Source: Acidobacteriaceae bacterium dw_441 | GTDB lineage: Bacteria > Acidobacteriota > Terriglobia > Terriglobales > Acidobacteriaceae | DNA length: 64,000 nt | Direction: 5' to 3' | Assembly (NCBI GenBank): GCA_018449715.1 | Contig: JAAVVA010000005.1 | Span: 124,001 to 188,000, forward strand | In this document: piece by piece, positions 16,543 to 25,031 of the stretch | Numbering within the stretch: the stretch's first letter is position 1 | Layout of the letters: each line of letters begins with the position of its first letter | The notes under the pieces: generated by a model | Databases searched by the model: none | What the model saw: only the letters and a program-made list of their open reading frames with translations | What the model was told of the DNA's origin: nothing | Translations under genes and position numbers: made by a program

Positions 16543-17010
16543 ATGAGCCGCACTTATGAAGTGATGTACATCGTCCGTCCGGACGCGGAAGAGGCAGACC
16601 TCGACAAGCTGATCGAAGGCTTTGAGAAGAATGTTACGGATGGTGGTGGAGAGATCAAGTCGACCGAGAAGATGGGTCGCCGCCGCCTGGCCTACACGGT
16701 TCGCAAGTTCAACGACGGTTTCTATGTTCTGATGACCATCCTTGCCGATGGCTCGCTGGTGAGCGAGATCGAGCGCCGTCTGCGCGTCTCCGAGCAGGTC
16801 ATCAAGTTCATCACCGTCCGCATCGACGAGGAAGAGAAGCGCCTGGCGAAGGTCAAGGCGATCCGCGACACCAAGGTGAAGCGCAGCGCGCTGCCCACCG
16901 TAACGGAGACCGCTGCTGCTCCCGCTCCCGTTGTGGCTGCCGAGACGGCTCCCGCTCCTGTCGAGGCTGTTGCTGCCGTCGAGGCTGCTCCCGCCGAAGC
17001 TGCTGTCTAA
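16543..17010 (+). CDS. rpsF: 30S ribosomal protein S6 with Ala/Pro-rich tail
   Basis: S6 binds S18 and 16S rRNA in the small-subunit platform. The first 100 residues hold the S6 fold (SRTYEVMYIVRPD, STEKMGRRRLAYTVRK). Residues about 105-155 are an Ala/Pro/Val/Glu tail not found in the minimal protein. The start at 16543 was chosen because MSRTYEV matches the family N terminus and has agaaagaag upstream; an earlier in-frame start adds 12 residues. It begins the rpsF-rpsR-rplI group. Confidence 0.96.
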   Translation: MSRTYEVMYIVRPDAEEADLDKLIEGFEKNVTDGGGEIKSTEKMGRRRLAYTVRKFNDGFYVLMTILADGSLVSEIERRLRVSEQVIKFITVRIDEEEKRLAKVKAIRDTKVKRSALPTVTETAAAPAPVVAAETAPAPVEAVAAVEAAPAEAAV

Positions 17011-17170
17011 GCAACGCGACGAATCAGGTTCTGTGCCGCCGCGAGGCTGCACAAGGGTACGACCAAACGCCTGAGCCCGCTTCCATGCCTCCCGCAAGGG
17101 CGGTATGTCCGGAGACTCCACTGCGAGTCTGGGGCGGCGAAGGCCCAACGAAAGAGAGAGGAAATCAATC

Positions 17171-17518
17171 ATGGCTGACGAGATCACCAGCACACCAACC
17201 ACCGAGCAAGCTCCCGCCGCTGCTGCGCCCCGCCCCGCTTCGGGCGGTCCCCGTCCCCCCCGCCCTGCCGGCGGTCCCGGAGGCGGTCCTGGCGGACGCA
17301 AGTTCTTCCGCCGCAAGAAGGTCTGCAAGTTCTGCACGGAGAAGATCGATGCGATCTCCTACCGCGACGTTCGCCTGCTGCAGGGCTTCGTGGCCGAGCG
17401 CGGCAAGATCGTTCCGCGTCGCCTGACCGGCGTCTGCACCCGTCATCAGCGTCGCCTTTCGCTGGCCATCAAGCAGTCGCGCAACATCGCCCTGCTGGCT
17501 TTTGCCACGCGCTACTAA
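17171..17518 (+). CDS. rpsR: 30S ribosomal protein S18 with Pro/Gly-rich N-terminal extension
   Basis: S18 partners S6 in the ribosome. The conserved core (residues about 45-115) has [40 protein letters not shown] and ends [13 protein letters not shown]. The Cys pair in VCKFC with Cys/His of GVCTRHQ is a zinc-capable version. Residues 1-44 are an Ala/Pro/Gly-rich extension. The start follows gagaggaaatcaatc. The gap to rpsF is 160 bases with no gene in it; ssb, often between these two, is absent. Confidence 0.96.
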   Translation: MADEITSTPTTEQAPAAAAPRPASGGPRPPRPAGGPGGGPGGRKFFRRKKVCKFCTEKIDAISYRDVRLLQGFVAERGKIVPRRLTGVCTRHQRRLSLAIKQSRNIALLAFATRY

Positions 17519-17572
17519 CTTATCGCCGGGCCGCCTGGAAGCGCGGCCAATGAACGGATCGGAGACATTGCA

Positions 17573-18055
17573 ATGGAAGTCATTCTGAAGGAAGACATCA
17601 ACAAGCTCGGTCACCGCGGCGACGTCGTTAAAGTCGCCGACGGCTACGGGCGCAACTACCTGCTGCCGAAGAAGCTCGCCATCGAGGCGACTGCGAACAA
17701 CAAGGCCGTCATCGAGCAGATGAAGGCATCGGCTCTCCGCAAGTCGGCACGCGAGAAGGTTGAGGCCGAGGAGTTCTCGACCCAGCTGAGCGCAGTCGAG
17801 CTGGTGTTCGAGCGCAAGGTCGGCGAGAGCGAGCACCTCTTTGGCTCGGTCACCTCGAGCGACATCGCGCACGAGCTTGAGGCCAAGGGTTACACCATCG
17901 ATCGCCGCAAGATCTCGCTCGATGAGCCCCTGAAGACCCTGGGCGAGTACCACGTGCCCATCAAGCTGCACCGCGAGGTCACCAGCCACGTGAAGGTCGT
18001 CGTCAAGAGCGACCAGCCCGAGGCCGAGGTGGTTCCGGCTGCCGCTGCCGAGTAA
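17573..18055 (+). CDS. rplI: 50S ribosomal protein L9
   Basis: L9 binds 23S rRNA near the L1 stalk and helps maintain frame. The 160 residues show the standard N-terminal domain (MEVILKEDINKLGHRGDVVKVADGYGRNYL-like, residues 1-30 with GYGRNYLLPKKLA), a long connecting helix, and a C-terminal domain with LFGSVTSSDIA. An Ala/Glu tail ends the protein. A strong terminator follows, closing the rpsF-rpsR-rplI unit. Confidence 0.97.
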   Translation: MEVILKEDINKLGHRGDVVKVADGYGRNYLLPKKLAIEATANNKAVIEQMKASALRKSAREKVEAEEFSTQLSAVELVFERKVGESEHLFGSVTSSDIAHELEAKGYTIDRRKISLDEPLKTLGEYHVPIKLHREVTSHVKVVVKSDQPEAEVVPAAAAE

Positions 18056-18077
18056 GTAATCTTTACGCAACACCCAG

Positions 18078-18117
18078 GACGCATCCTGCTCCTACGAGCA
18101 GGATGCGTCTTTCTTTT
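18078..18117 (+). terminator. Rho-independent terminator after rplI
   Basis: The perfect 14-bp stem gacgcatcctgctc / gagcaggatgcgtc with a 4-base loop is followed by tttctttt. Confidence 0.92.
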
Positions 18118-18167
18118 GCAGTGTGCTATAAGGAATCCTGTTCTCTTCTTGTGTTGAAACAATCGCT

Positions 18168-18315
18168 CGGGTGCCTCATCCTTTCTGATCGTTTCATCGT
18201 CGGAAAGGGTGGGATGAATCCTGTTTGTACCAACACCATCTTTAAAAACTCCGCTCCGAACATCCTTCATCCCACCCTTCCCGACAAAAGGGCCTCAGGA
18301 AGGACGGAGCACCCG
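18168..18315. repeat. Composite palindromic repeat, copy 3, degenerate (148 bp)
   Basis: The ends cgggtgcctcatcctttc and gaaggacggagcacccg are an imperfect inverted repeat. The left inner hairpin (ctgatcg..cgtcgg) and the boundaries GGGATGAATCC..CTTCATCCC match copy 1, including the spacer start that reads like GGGATGAATCCNGTT. It lies between rplI and asnS. Confidence 0.75.
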
Positions 18316-18347
18316 GACATCCTTCCGTTTACCCACTTCCGGTACTC

Positions 18348-18366
18348 TTTACCTTTGGAAGGTAAA
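18348..18366 (+). promoter_or_regulatory. Inverted repeat covering the asnS ribosome-binding site
   Basis: tttacctt-tgg-aaggtaaa has perfect 8-bp arms and ends eight bases before the asnS ATG. The right arm contains the ggaagg purine tract that would serve as ribosome-binding site, so the hairpin could hide it. It could alternatively be a protein-binding operator. Confidence 0.45.
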
Positions 18367-18374
18367 ACCGCGCT

Positions 18375-19736
18375 ATGTCTGAGACCACAACCCCCATCGT
18401 TACCATCGCCTCGATTGGCCAGTACGAAGGCCAGACCGTCACTCTGCGAGGCTGGTTGTACAACATCCGCTCCTCGGGCAAGCTGCTTTTTCCCACTTTC
18501 CGCGACGGCACGGGCACCATCCAGGGCATCGTGCCCAAAGCTGCTGTTCCGGAGCAGGTCTTCGAGACACTCAAAGGGCTTCAGCTTGAATCGTCGCTCA
18601 CGGTCACGGGCAAGGTTAGGGCGGACTCGCGTGCTCCTTCGGGGTACGAGCTTGATGTCGAGAACGTCGAGGTCATCTCCGCTGTCTCGGCGGAAGAACC
18701 ATTTCCTATCACGCTGAAGGAGCACGGCGTCGACTTCCTTATGGAGCATCGCCACCTGTGGCTGCGCACGCCGCGCCAGTCGGCGATCCTGCGTGTTCGA
18801 GCCTCCATCATGCGCGCCGCTTCGGAGTTCTTTGACACAGACGGCTTCATCCGCACCGATCCGCCGATCCTGACGCCGAACGCCTGCGAGGGAACCTCCG
18901 AGCTGTTCGAGATGGACTACTTCGACAACGACAAGGCATACCTCACGCAGTCAGGCCAGCTCTACATCGAGGCGACCGCTCTGGCATTGGGCAAGGTCTA
19001 CAGTTTTGGCCCTACCTTCCGGGCTGAGAAGTCGAAGACGCGCCGCCACCTCACCGAGTTCTGGATGATTGAGCCGGAGGTCGCCTACCTTGAACTGGAC
19101 GGCCTGATGGACCTGGCCGAGGGATTTATCTCGCACATTGTTACGCGTGTGCTCGAGCAGCACCGCGCCGACCTGAAGGTGATTGGCCGAGACGTCGCGA
19201 AGCTCGAAGCCATCATCGCGCGTGGCCCCAATGGCGAGCGTGTTCCATTCCCGCGGTTGGCGTATGACGATGCCCACGTGATGCTCGAAAAGGCTTACGC
19301 CGAGGGCAAGATCGAGAACCCGCACAAGTATGGCGACGACTTCGGCTCGCCGGACGAGACGTACATCTCAAGCCAGTTCGACAAGCCAGTGATGGTGCAC
19401 CGTTATCCTGCGGCGATCAAGGCTTTTTACATGCAGCCCGATCCTGCGGACCCGACGAAGGCTCTGTGCGTGGACGTGCTCGCGCCCGAGGGCTACGGCG
19501 AGATCATCGGAGGCTCGCAGCGCGTCGATAGCTACGATCTGCTGAAGCAGCGCATCGAAGACCACGATCTTCCGCTTGCTGCCTTCCAGTGGTATCTCGA
19601 CCTGCGCAAGTATGGCAGCGTGCCGCACTCGGGATTCGGCATGGGAATCGAACGCGCCGTGGCGTGGATCTGCGGCCTCGACCATGTGCGGGAGACGATC
19701 CCTTTCGCCAGGACGCTGAACAGGATCTATCCGTAA
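18375..19736 (+). CDS. asnS: Asparaginyl-tRNA synthetase
   Basis: A class IIb aminoacyl-tRNA synthetase that charges tRNA-Asn. The N-terminal OB fold for anticodon binding spans about residues 15-110 ([16 protein letters not shown]). Class II motif 1 lies around residue 150, motif 2 is [20 protein letters not shown] near residue 215, and motif 3 is [12 protein letters not shown] near residue 425. [14 protein letters not shown] with the Asn-type spacing favours AsnRS over AspRS. At 453 residues the length fits. The gene lies just downstream of composite repeat copy 3. Confidence 0.95.
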   Translation: MSETTTPIVTIASIGQYEGQTVTLRGWLYNIRSSGKLLFPTFRDGTGTIQGIVPKAAVPEQVFETLKGLQLESSLTVTGKVRADSRAPSGYELDVENVEVISAVSAEEPFPITLKEHGVDFLMEHRHLWLRTPRQSAILRVRASIMRAASEFFDTDGFIRTDPPILTPNACEGTSELFEMDYFDNDKAYLTQSGQLYIEATALALGKVYSFGPTFRAEKSKTRRHLTEFWMIEPEVAYLELDGLMDLAEGFISHIVTRVLEQHRADLKVIGRDVAKLEAIIARGPNGERVPFPRLAYDDAHVMLEKAYAEGKIENPHKYGDDFGSPDETYISSQFDKPVMVHRYPAAIKAFYMQPDPADPTKALCVDVLAPEGYGEIIGGSQRVDSYDLLKQRIEDHDLPLAAFQWYLDLRKYGSVPHSGFGMGIERAVAWICGLDHVRETIPFARTLNRIYP

Positions 19737-19870
19737 TACGTTTTCTGGACATCACCGCGGAGGAGTTGGTGACAGTTATTGAAGAACAGGTTGTACTTCG
19801 GTAGCCAACCCGACCGCCCCATGACAAATCGCCCGGAAAGGCGTCCAATAGTGTTGGGAGTGAAAACGCA

Positions 19871-20542
19871 ATGCCCATGAACGATTACCGCATGAACTCG
19901 AGTTACCCGATCATCATCGACGCGCCGCGCGAAGAGGCCTCTTCGCTGCTGGCCAAGGTGCTCGGCATCACCGCGCTCGGCTTCTTCATCACCTCGGTCG
20001 GAGTCGCCACCGCGCCCCCCTGGGGCAGCTTCGTCGGTTTCATCGCGGTTATCGGGCTGGTCTTCGCTATCAATCTTTCGCGCAAGGCCAACCCCGCCGT
20101 TGCGCTCAGCTTCTTCCTTGCCCTCTCCTATTTCATGGGCTGGGAGATCGGCCCGCTGATCCAGCGCTACATTCACAACTTCGGTACGGGCATCGTCTTC
20201 AACGCTGCCGCGACCACCGGAAGCGGCATGGCCGTGATGGGCTGCGTCGCGTACCTGTTCAACATCAACTATCGCCGCATCGCGGGCATTGGATTCGCCG
20301 CGCTGCTGCTGCTGATCATCGCCGGTATCGCGAGCATGTTCTTCCACTTCCTGTCGCCGGATACCTACTCCTGGCTGACGCTCGGCGTCTTCACCCTGCT
20401 TACCGTGGGCGACTTCGCCCGCATCCGCGCCGGTGGAGATGGCCTCTCGGCAGTCTCGCTCGCGCTGTCGATCTATCTCGACGCCATCAACATCTTCCTC
20501 GCCGTGCTGCAGCTGATGGGCGGACGCCGTAGCCGCAACTAA
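19871..20542 (+). CDS. Bax inhibitor-1/YccA family membrane protein
   Basis: A 223-residue protein with about seven membrane helices, starting after a 35-residue polar N terminus. ALSFFLALSYFMGWEIGPL, GSGMAVMGCVAYLFN and FTLLTVGDFARI match the BI-1/YccA/YbhL pattern, including the late Asp residue. Bacterial members are inner-membrane proteins proposed to leak calcium or protons and to interact with FtsH. The terminal YLDAINIFLAVLQLMGGRRSRN is the family's usual ending. Confidence 0.92.
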   Translation: MPMNDYRMNSSYPIIIDAPREEASSLLAKVLGITALGFFITSVGVATAPPWGSFVGFIAVIGLVFAINLSRKANPAVALSFFLALSYFMGWEIGPLIQRYIHNFGTGIVFNAAATTGSGMAVMGCVAYLFNINYRRIAGIGFAALLLLIIAGIASMFFHFLSPDTYSWLTLGVFTLLTVGDFARIRAGGDGLSAVSLALSIYLDAINIFLAVLQLMGGRRSRN

Positions 20543-20577
20543 CGCGGTGCAGCTTCCTCAAACCGGCCTTAGGTGTC

Positions 20578-21051
20578 ATGCTTAACGGTATGAAGCGTGA
20601 AACCCTGTTCCGGGCGCTTGTCGCGCCGCTGCTTATGACCTGCCTCACCGCTGCCGCGCAGGAGCAGGGCTACTGGCGCGCCGCAAGCACTACGGCCCAC
20701 AACGTCACCGGCGACCTCACCCTCTCCGAGGAGCGGCTGACGATCAACTTCTACATGACTCCGATGTCGCGCATCCGAGCGATGACGGCCCCCGAGGTCA
20801 GCTCCGTCTTCGACGTGGATTCGAGCGCGGCAGGAGCTGGTAGCCTCTATCGTCTGGACATTCCGGGAGATAAGAAGTTCCAGCACCGCAACAGCCTCTG
20901 CGGCACCGAGGATGTTCAGTGGATGGTGACTTATGTTGCGGGAAAGACTCTGCAGGTGGCCTTCTTCTCCGGCGCGAAGCCGCCTGTCTTCACCTTCGAA
21001 GCCATTGCAGGTTCGACCGATAAGTGCGGCACCTTCGGTTATGTAAGGTAA
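20578..21051 (+). CDS. Exported protein of unknown function
   Basis: A 157-residue protein with a signal peptide (MKRETLFRALVAPLLMTCLTAAAQ from Met5). The mature part is rich in beta-type sequence and has two cysteines (LCGTEDVQW and KCGTFGYVR) that could form a disulfide outside the cytoplasm. No family with known activity is recognised. It lies 35 bases after the BI-1-type gene and could be co-transcribed with it. Confidence 0.7.
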   Translation: MLNGMKRETLFRALVAPLLMTCLTAAAQEQGYWRAASTTAHNVTGDLTLSEERLTINFYMTPMSRIRAMTAPEVSSVFDVDSSAAGAGSLYRLDIPGDKKFQHRNSLCGTEDVQWMVTYVAGKTLQVAFFSGAKPPVFTFEAIAGSTDKCGTFGYVR

Positions 21052-21128
21052 GCGCGTCCATTCTGCTTGTAATTTGTTCACCCGGAAGGCCTCTCGGCGC
21101 GTCTTAATGCCAGGGGGCTTTGCCGATC

Positions 21129-22292
21129 ATGGGTGTACAAAATTTATCGGCGAAGATTCTCCGCCCCCACACGACCACCCGCCGTCCGGAGCTGGACGCT
21201 CTTCGCGGCCTTTTTCTTATCTGGATGACGCTCACTCACCTGCCCACTCGGATGAGCGACCTCGTCAATACGCCTTTCGGCTTTGTTACCTCGGCGGACG
21301 GTTTTGTGCTGCTCTCCGCGATGCTGGTCAGCCAGATCTATATTCGCCGTGCTGGCGGAAATGCCGAACGGCTTCGCTCTTCGCTCTGGAAGCGAGCCTT
21401 CCGGCTCTACCAGTACCACCTCTTCATGCTCACGGTGGCGTTTACAGTGATTGCGGCGATTGCAGTGCGGCATCATCGCGTGGCGCTTACTAACCTGCTC
21501 GACTTCTACCTTGAGCATCCGGTGGTTGCTATCATCGGGTCGCTGCTGCTGATCTATTGCCCTCCTCTGCTCGACATACTTCCGATGTATGTTCTGTTTC
21601 TGCTGCTGACGCCGTTCGTTCTTTATCTCGCCATGCGTCATGGGTGGACGCGTATTGTCCTCTCCAGCATCACCATCTGGATGTTGGCGCAGTTCGGTCT
21701 GCGAATTCTGGTGCATGACATCACGGTGAAGATCACTCACCTTCCTATTCCTCTGCAACAGACCGGGGCGTTTGATCTCTTCAGCTGGCAGTGGCTTTGG
21801 GTTGCGGGGCTCTGGATTGGGGCGCGCTCTGACGAAGGCAAAAATCCTCTCCGTTACATCCAGGGCAAATGGGTGGTTCTTTGCGCGGTGCTTTGTCTCT
21901 TCTTCATTGCTGTGCGGCACGAATGGTTCGGTCCGCATATCACCACGCAGGCCCTTGGATACTCTCTCGATAAGTGGCGCATCGGTCCGCTCCGTATGCT
22001 TAATCTTGTGGCGTGCGCCGGGGTTCTCTACTGGTCGCGCAGGTATGTGAAGCTCATCATCTCCCGCGAGCCTTTTCTTACGCTTGGAGCGGCGTCGATG
22101 GAGGTCTTTTGTACGCACCTGATCTTCGTCTTTGCCGGTCTGGCCATGCTCTATAACGAGATGCCCCAGCTTCATGGCATGTATGCGCTTTTTCTGTTGG
22201 TCGGAACTTTTTTGGGGTTGATCGCTGTTGCCACGCGTCAGGTGCATCGCAAGCGGCAGGAGAAGGTTAGCAGCGCCAAAGTGACGACCTGA
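21129..22292 (+). CDS. OpgC-domain membrane acyltransferase-like protein
   Basis: A 387-residue protein with about ten membrane helices. RRPELDALRGLFLIWMTLTHLP at the N terminus and the LVSQIYIRRAG..SLWKRAFRLYQYH segment match the OpgC branch of acyltransferase-3-like proteins. OpgC transfers succinyl groups to osmoregulated periplasmic glucans; other OpgC-domain proteins have unknown acceptors. No opgG or opgH lies nearby, so succinylation of glucans is only a guess. The ATG at 21129 follows cagggggc; a TTG nine bases earlier is possible. Confidence 0.85.
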   Translation: MGVQNLSAKILRPHTTTRRPELDALRGLFLIWMTLTHLPTRMSDLVNTPFGFVTSADGFVLLSAMLVSQIYIRRAGGNAERLRSSLWKRAFRLYQYHLFMLTVAFTVIAAIAVRHHRVALTNLLDFYLEHPVVAIIGSLLLIYCPPLLDILPMYVLFLLLTPFVLYLAMRHGWTRIVLSSITIWMLAQFGLRILVHDITVKITHLPIPLQQTGAFDLFSWQWLWVAGLWIGARSDEGKNPLRYIQGKWVVLCAVLCLFFIAVRHEWFGPHITTQALGYSLDKWRIGPLRMLNLVACAGVLYWSRRYVKLIISREPFLTLGAASMEVFCTHLIFVFAGLAMLYNEMPQLHGMYALFLLVGTFLGLIAVATRQVHRKRQEKVSSAKVTT

Positions 22293-22382
22293 GCGCCCTA
22301 ATCCCGTAAGGAAGAGCAGCCTGGAAGACTCCAATCCGCTATGATTTTCAGGAAAAGTTAGCGAACGATTCTGGAGACCAGC

Positions 22383-23324
22383 GTGAAGATCTTTCTTGCA
22401 GGCGCGTCCGGAGCCATTGGCCAGACTCTCATTCCTCTTCTCGTCGAGCAGCAGCACGAGGTCTTCGGAGTCTTTCGCAATCCTGCGCACAGTGACCTGG
22501 TGCAATCGCTTGGCGCTACGCCTGTCCTGCTCGACGCGCTCGATGCACAGGCGGTGAATGACTGCATCGCCGAGATCAGGCCGCAGGTCGTTCTTCACCA
22601 ACTCACCGCAATTCCTGCGCGCCTCGATCTGCGCCACTTCGAACGTGAGTTCGAGATAACGAATCGTCTTCGCACCGAAGGAACCCGCAACCTTGCCACG
22701 GCGGCGGTTCATGCGGGCGTGGAGAGATTCATCGCGCAAAGCCACACTGGATGGACTTACGCCCGCCGCGGCATCATGCTCAAGACCGAAGAGGACGATC
22801 TGGACCCCACACCGCCGCCGCAGATGAAGACCACGCTCGATGCGATCCAGACCCTTGAGCACACCGTCGTTCGCGAGCAGGGATTCACCGGCATTGTCTT
22901 GCGCTATGGACCCTTCTATGGCCGCCTCAGCTCCATCTCGTTCGAGGGAGCGCTGGCGGAGGAGCTTCGCAGCCGCAAGCTTCCCATCATCGGCCAGGGC
23001 ACGGGAGTGTGGTCGTTCATTCATCTGCACGACGCGGCGACGGCAACGCTTGCGGCGATCACGCGTGGGCAGCGCGGCCTCTACAACATCGTCGATGACG
23101 ACCCCTCACCCGCGATCGAGTGGATCCCCTTTCTCGCCGAGTGCCTTGGGGCAAGGCCGCCGATGCACATTCCCAACTGGTTCGCCCGGATGGCGGTCGG
23201 AGAGCATGCCGTAACCATGATGAACGATATTCGCGGCGTCTCGAACGCAAAGGCGAAGGCCGAGTTAGAGTGGGCTCCGAGGTGGAGCAGTTGGAGGCAG
23301 GGGTTCCGCGATGCACTCAGGTGA
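22383..23324 (+). CDS. NAD(P)-dependent epimerase/dehydratase-family protein
   Basis: An extended short-chain dehydrogenase of 313 residues. The Rossmann glycine motif GASGAIGQ is at residues 7-14. The usual YxxxK is not obvious: the corresponding region reads HTGWTYARRGIMLK, with Tyr but displaced Lys, so it may be an atypical reductase. FIHLHDAATATLAA and GLYNIVDDDP are typical of the NAD-epimerase C-terminal half. The start is GTG. Substrate unknown. Confidence 0.83.
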   Translation: MKIFLAGASGAIGQTLIPLLVEQQHEVFGVFRNPAHSDLVQSLGATPVLLDALDAQAVNDCIAEIRPQVVLHQLTAIPARLDLRHFEREFEITNRLRTEGTRNLATAAVHAGVERFIAQSHTGWTYARRGIMLKTEEDDLDPTPPPQMKTTLDAIQTLEHTVVREQGFTGIVLRYGPFYGRLSSISFEGALAEELRSRKLPIIGQGTGVWSFIHLHDAATATLAAITRGQRGLYNIVDDDPSPAIEWIPFLAECLGARPPMHIPNWFARMAVGEHAVTMMNDIRGVSNAKAKAELEWAPRWSSWRQGFRDALR

Positions 23325-23452
23325 AGCGCATTTTCCCCAGCACGATGCAAGTTTTTCTTTTGGGTAACATTCGAAATTCTTATCGCTATTTCAGATTATT
23401 TCCGTATCTCTCAGGACTGGAAGCCGTCTCACCTTAGGAAAGAAGGAGAGTT

Positions 23453-24421
23453 ATGTCATCCCGTTCCAGCACCCGGCTTCTGATGTTTCTTGTGCTTGCA
23501 GGGTTTCTCGGCCTGGTTGTGATGCAGTGTGTCCGGCCACCGCTGGAGAATCCTCCTGTCACCGCCGATCTTCAGGCGCCTCCCGAGGTCAAGCGCATCC
23601 TGCGGAACTCGTGCTACGGCTGCCACTCCAACGAGACGAAGCTTCCGTGGTTCGATCAGGTCGCGCCTGCCTACTGGCTTGTTACGCACGATGTGAAGGA
23701 AGCGCGTCGCCATCTTAACTTCTCGGAGATCGGCAAGCTCCCAGCGGCACAGCAGAAGGCTGCGCTGTATGAGGCAGTCAACTTCGTTCAGCTGGGAGAG
23801 ATGCCGCTTCATAGCTACACGCTGGTGCATCCTGATGCGAAGGTTTCGCCGGAAGATCTTGCCGTGCTGAAGAACTATCTGCATCCTCCCGCTCCTGCTC
23901 CTGCACCGGACGATGCGGTGAAGACCGCCGCGGATACGCAGTACGACAAGTGGATTCATGCCAGCTCCGCTGCGCTCACCGTGCAGCCTGCTCTCAACGG
24001 CATCACCTACTTTCCCGATTACAAGAACTGGAAGGTGATTGCGACGACGGACCGCTTCGACAACAACACGTTGCGCGTCATCTCCGGCAACGACGTTGCT
24101 ATTCGCGCTATCGCAGAGCATCACATTAATCCCTGGCCCGACGGTACGGTCTTCGCCAAGATCGCATGGGCCAAACAGGTCGAGGCCAACGGAGACGTAC
24201 GCTCCGGAGCCTTCATTCAGGTTGAGTTCATGATCAAGGACAGCCAGAAGTATGCCGCGACGAAGGGCTGGGGATACGCTCGCTGGCGCGGTATGGATCT
24301 GAAGCCCTACGGCAAGGATGCGAACTTCGCGAACGAGTGCGTTAGCTGCCACTCGCCCGTTCGCGGCAACGACTACGTCTACACCTTTCCGCTCGCCGGG
24401 CAACTGGGAGGCTCGCGATGA
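23453..24421 (+). CDS. Membrane-anchored haem-binding (Haem_bd) and cytochrome P460 fusion protein
   Basis: A 322-residue protein with one N-terminal membrane anchor (LLMFLVLAGFLGLVVMQ). Residues about 35-145 form a haem-binding domain of the PF14376 type with a CYGCH c-type haem motif at about residue 55. The C-terminal half matches cytochrome P460-type folds, with a second CVSCH site near residue 303. P460 proteins oxidise small nitrogen compounds in some bacteria, but many homologues have no known substrate. The stop overlaps the ATG of the lipoprotein gene (ATGA), so the two are coupled. Confidence 0.88.
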   Translation: MSSRSSTRLLMFLVLAGFLGLVVMQCVRPPLENPPVTADLQAPPEVKRILRNSCYGCHSNETKLPWFDQVAPAYWLVTHDVKEARRHLNFSEIGKLPAAQQKAALYEAVNFVQLGEMPLHSYTLVHPDAKVSPEDLAVLKNYLHPPAPAPAPDDAVKTAADTQYDKWIHASSAALTVQPALNGITYFPDYKNWKVIATTDRFDNNTLRVISGNDVAIRAIAEHHINPWPDGTVFAKIAWAKQVEANGDVRSGAFIQVEFMIKDSQKYAATKGWGYARWRGMDLKPYGKDANFANECVSCHSPVRGNDYVYTFPLAGQLGGSR

Positions 24422-24894
24422 AACATCTTCTTCTGGCAGCGGCGCTCTTTGCGCTCATTGGTTGCAACACAACGAAGCCCGAGCCTGCTTCCATCAATCA
24501 GCAGGCCACGCTCGCGGGACAGCTTCCTTACAATCCGCTGGCGTGGAGGGTCGTCACCTCGTGGACGAACCAGAACAGCCACACGATGTCGACGCTCTAC
24601 GGCAACGACCTCGCGGTGGAGTACGCCCGCACGAACGCCGGTCACGAGTATCCGGCGGGAGCGGTTCTCGCGCTGGTGACGTGGCAGCAGCGCGACGACC
24701 CGCACTGGTTCGGCGCGAGAATCCCCGGTGCGCCGCAGACGGTTGAGTTTGTCACGATCTCTTCGCCCGGCCAGAGCCCTGCTTACGAGCGTTACCAGGG
24801 CTCGCCGCTCATCCGCACCACCACCAGCGATCCGACGGCAACGGCGCAGCGCGTGGAGTATCTGCTCTCGCAGAGGGCGGCCGTGATGCCGTAG
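24418..24894 (+). CDS. Lipoprotein partner of the haem/P460 protein
   Basis: A 158-residue protein with a lipobox (ALIGC, Cys16) after a short signal sequence. The mature part resembles the cytochrome P460 fold (WRVVTSW, GNDLAVEYAR, AVLALVTWQQRDDPHWFGARIPG) but has no CxxCH motif, so it probably holds no covalent haem c. Its overlap with the preceding gene suggests that the two proteins form a periplasmic complex. No substrate can be named. Confidence 0.75.
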   Translation: MKHLLLAAALFALIGCNTTKPEPASINQQATLAGQLPYNPLAWRVVTSWTNQNSHTMSTLYGNDLAVEYARTNAGHEYPAGAVLALVTWQQRDDPHWFGARIPGAPQTVEFVTISSPGQSPAYERYQGSPLIRTTTSDPTATAQRVEYLLSQRAAVMP

Positions 24895-25031
24895 CGGTTG
24901 TGGATGCTGTGGCGTCCGCGCCGCAGGAAGCTCCTCTTCGCGGGATAGCCGTCGGGCAGAACCTTGCCGCATCGACTATCCTGTAAGAGACAGCTTTTTC
25001 GGGCACGCCCGAGCGAACAGAGGAACTTCCC

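Noticed and set aside
15001..17337. A 778-codon minus-strand open frame over ctc, pth and rpsF
   Set aside because: It is opposite three certain housekeeping genes and results from high GC at third positions.
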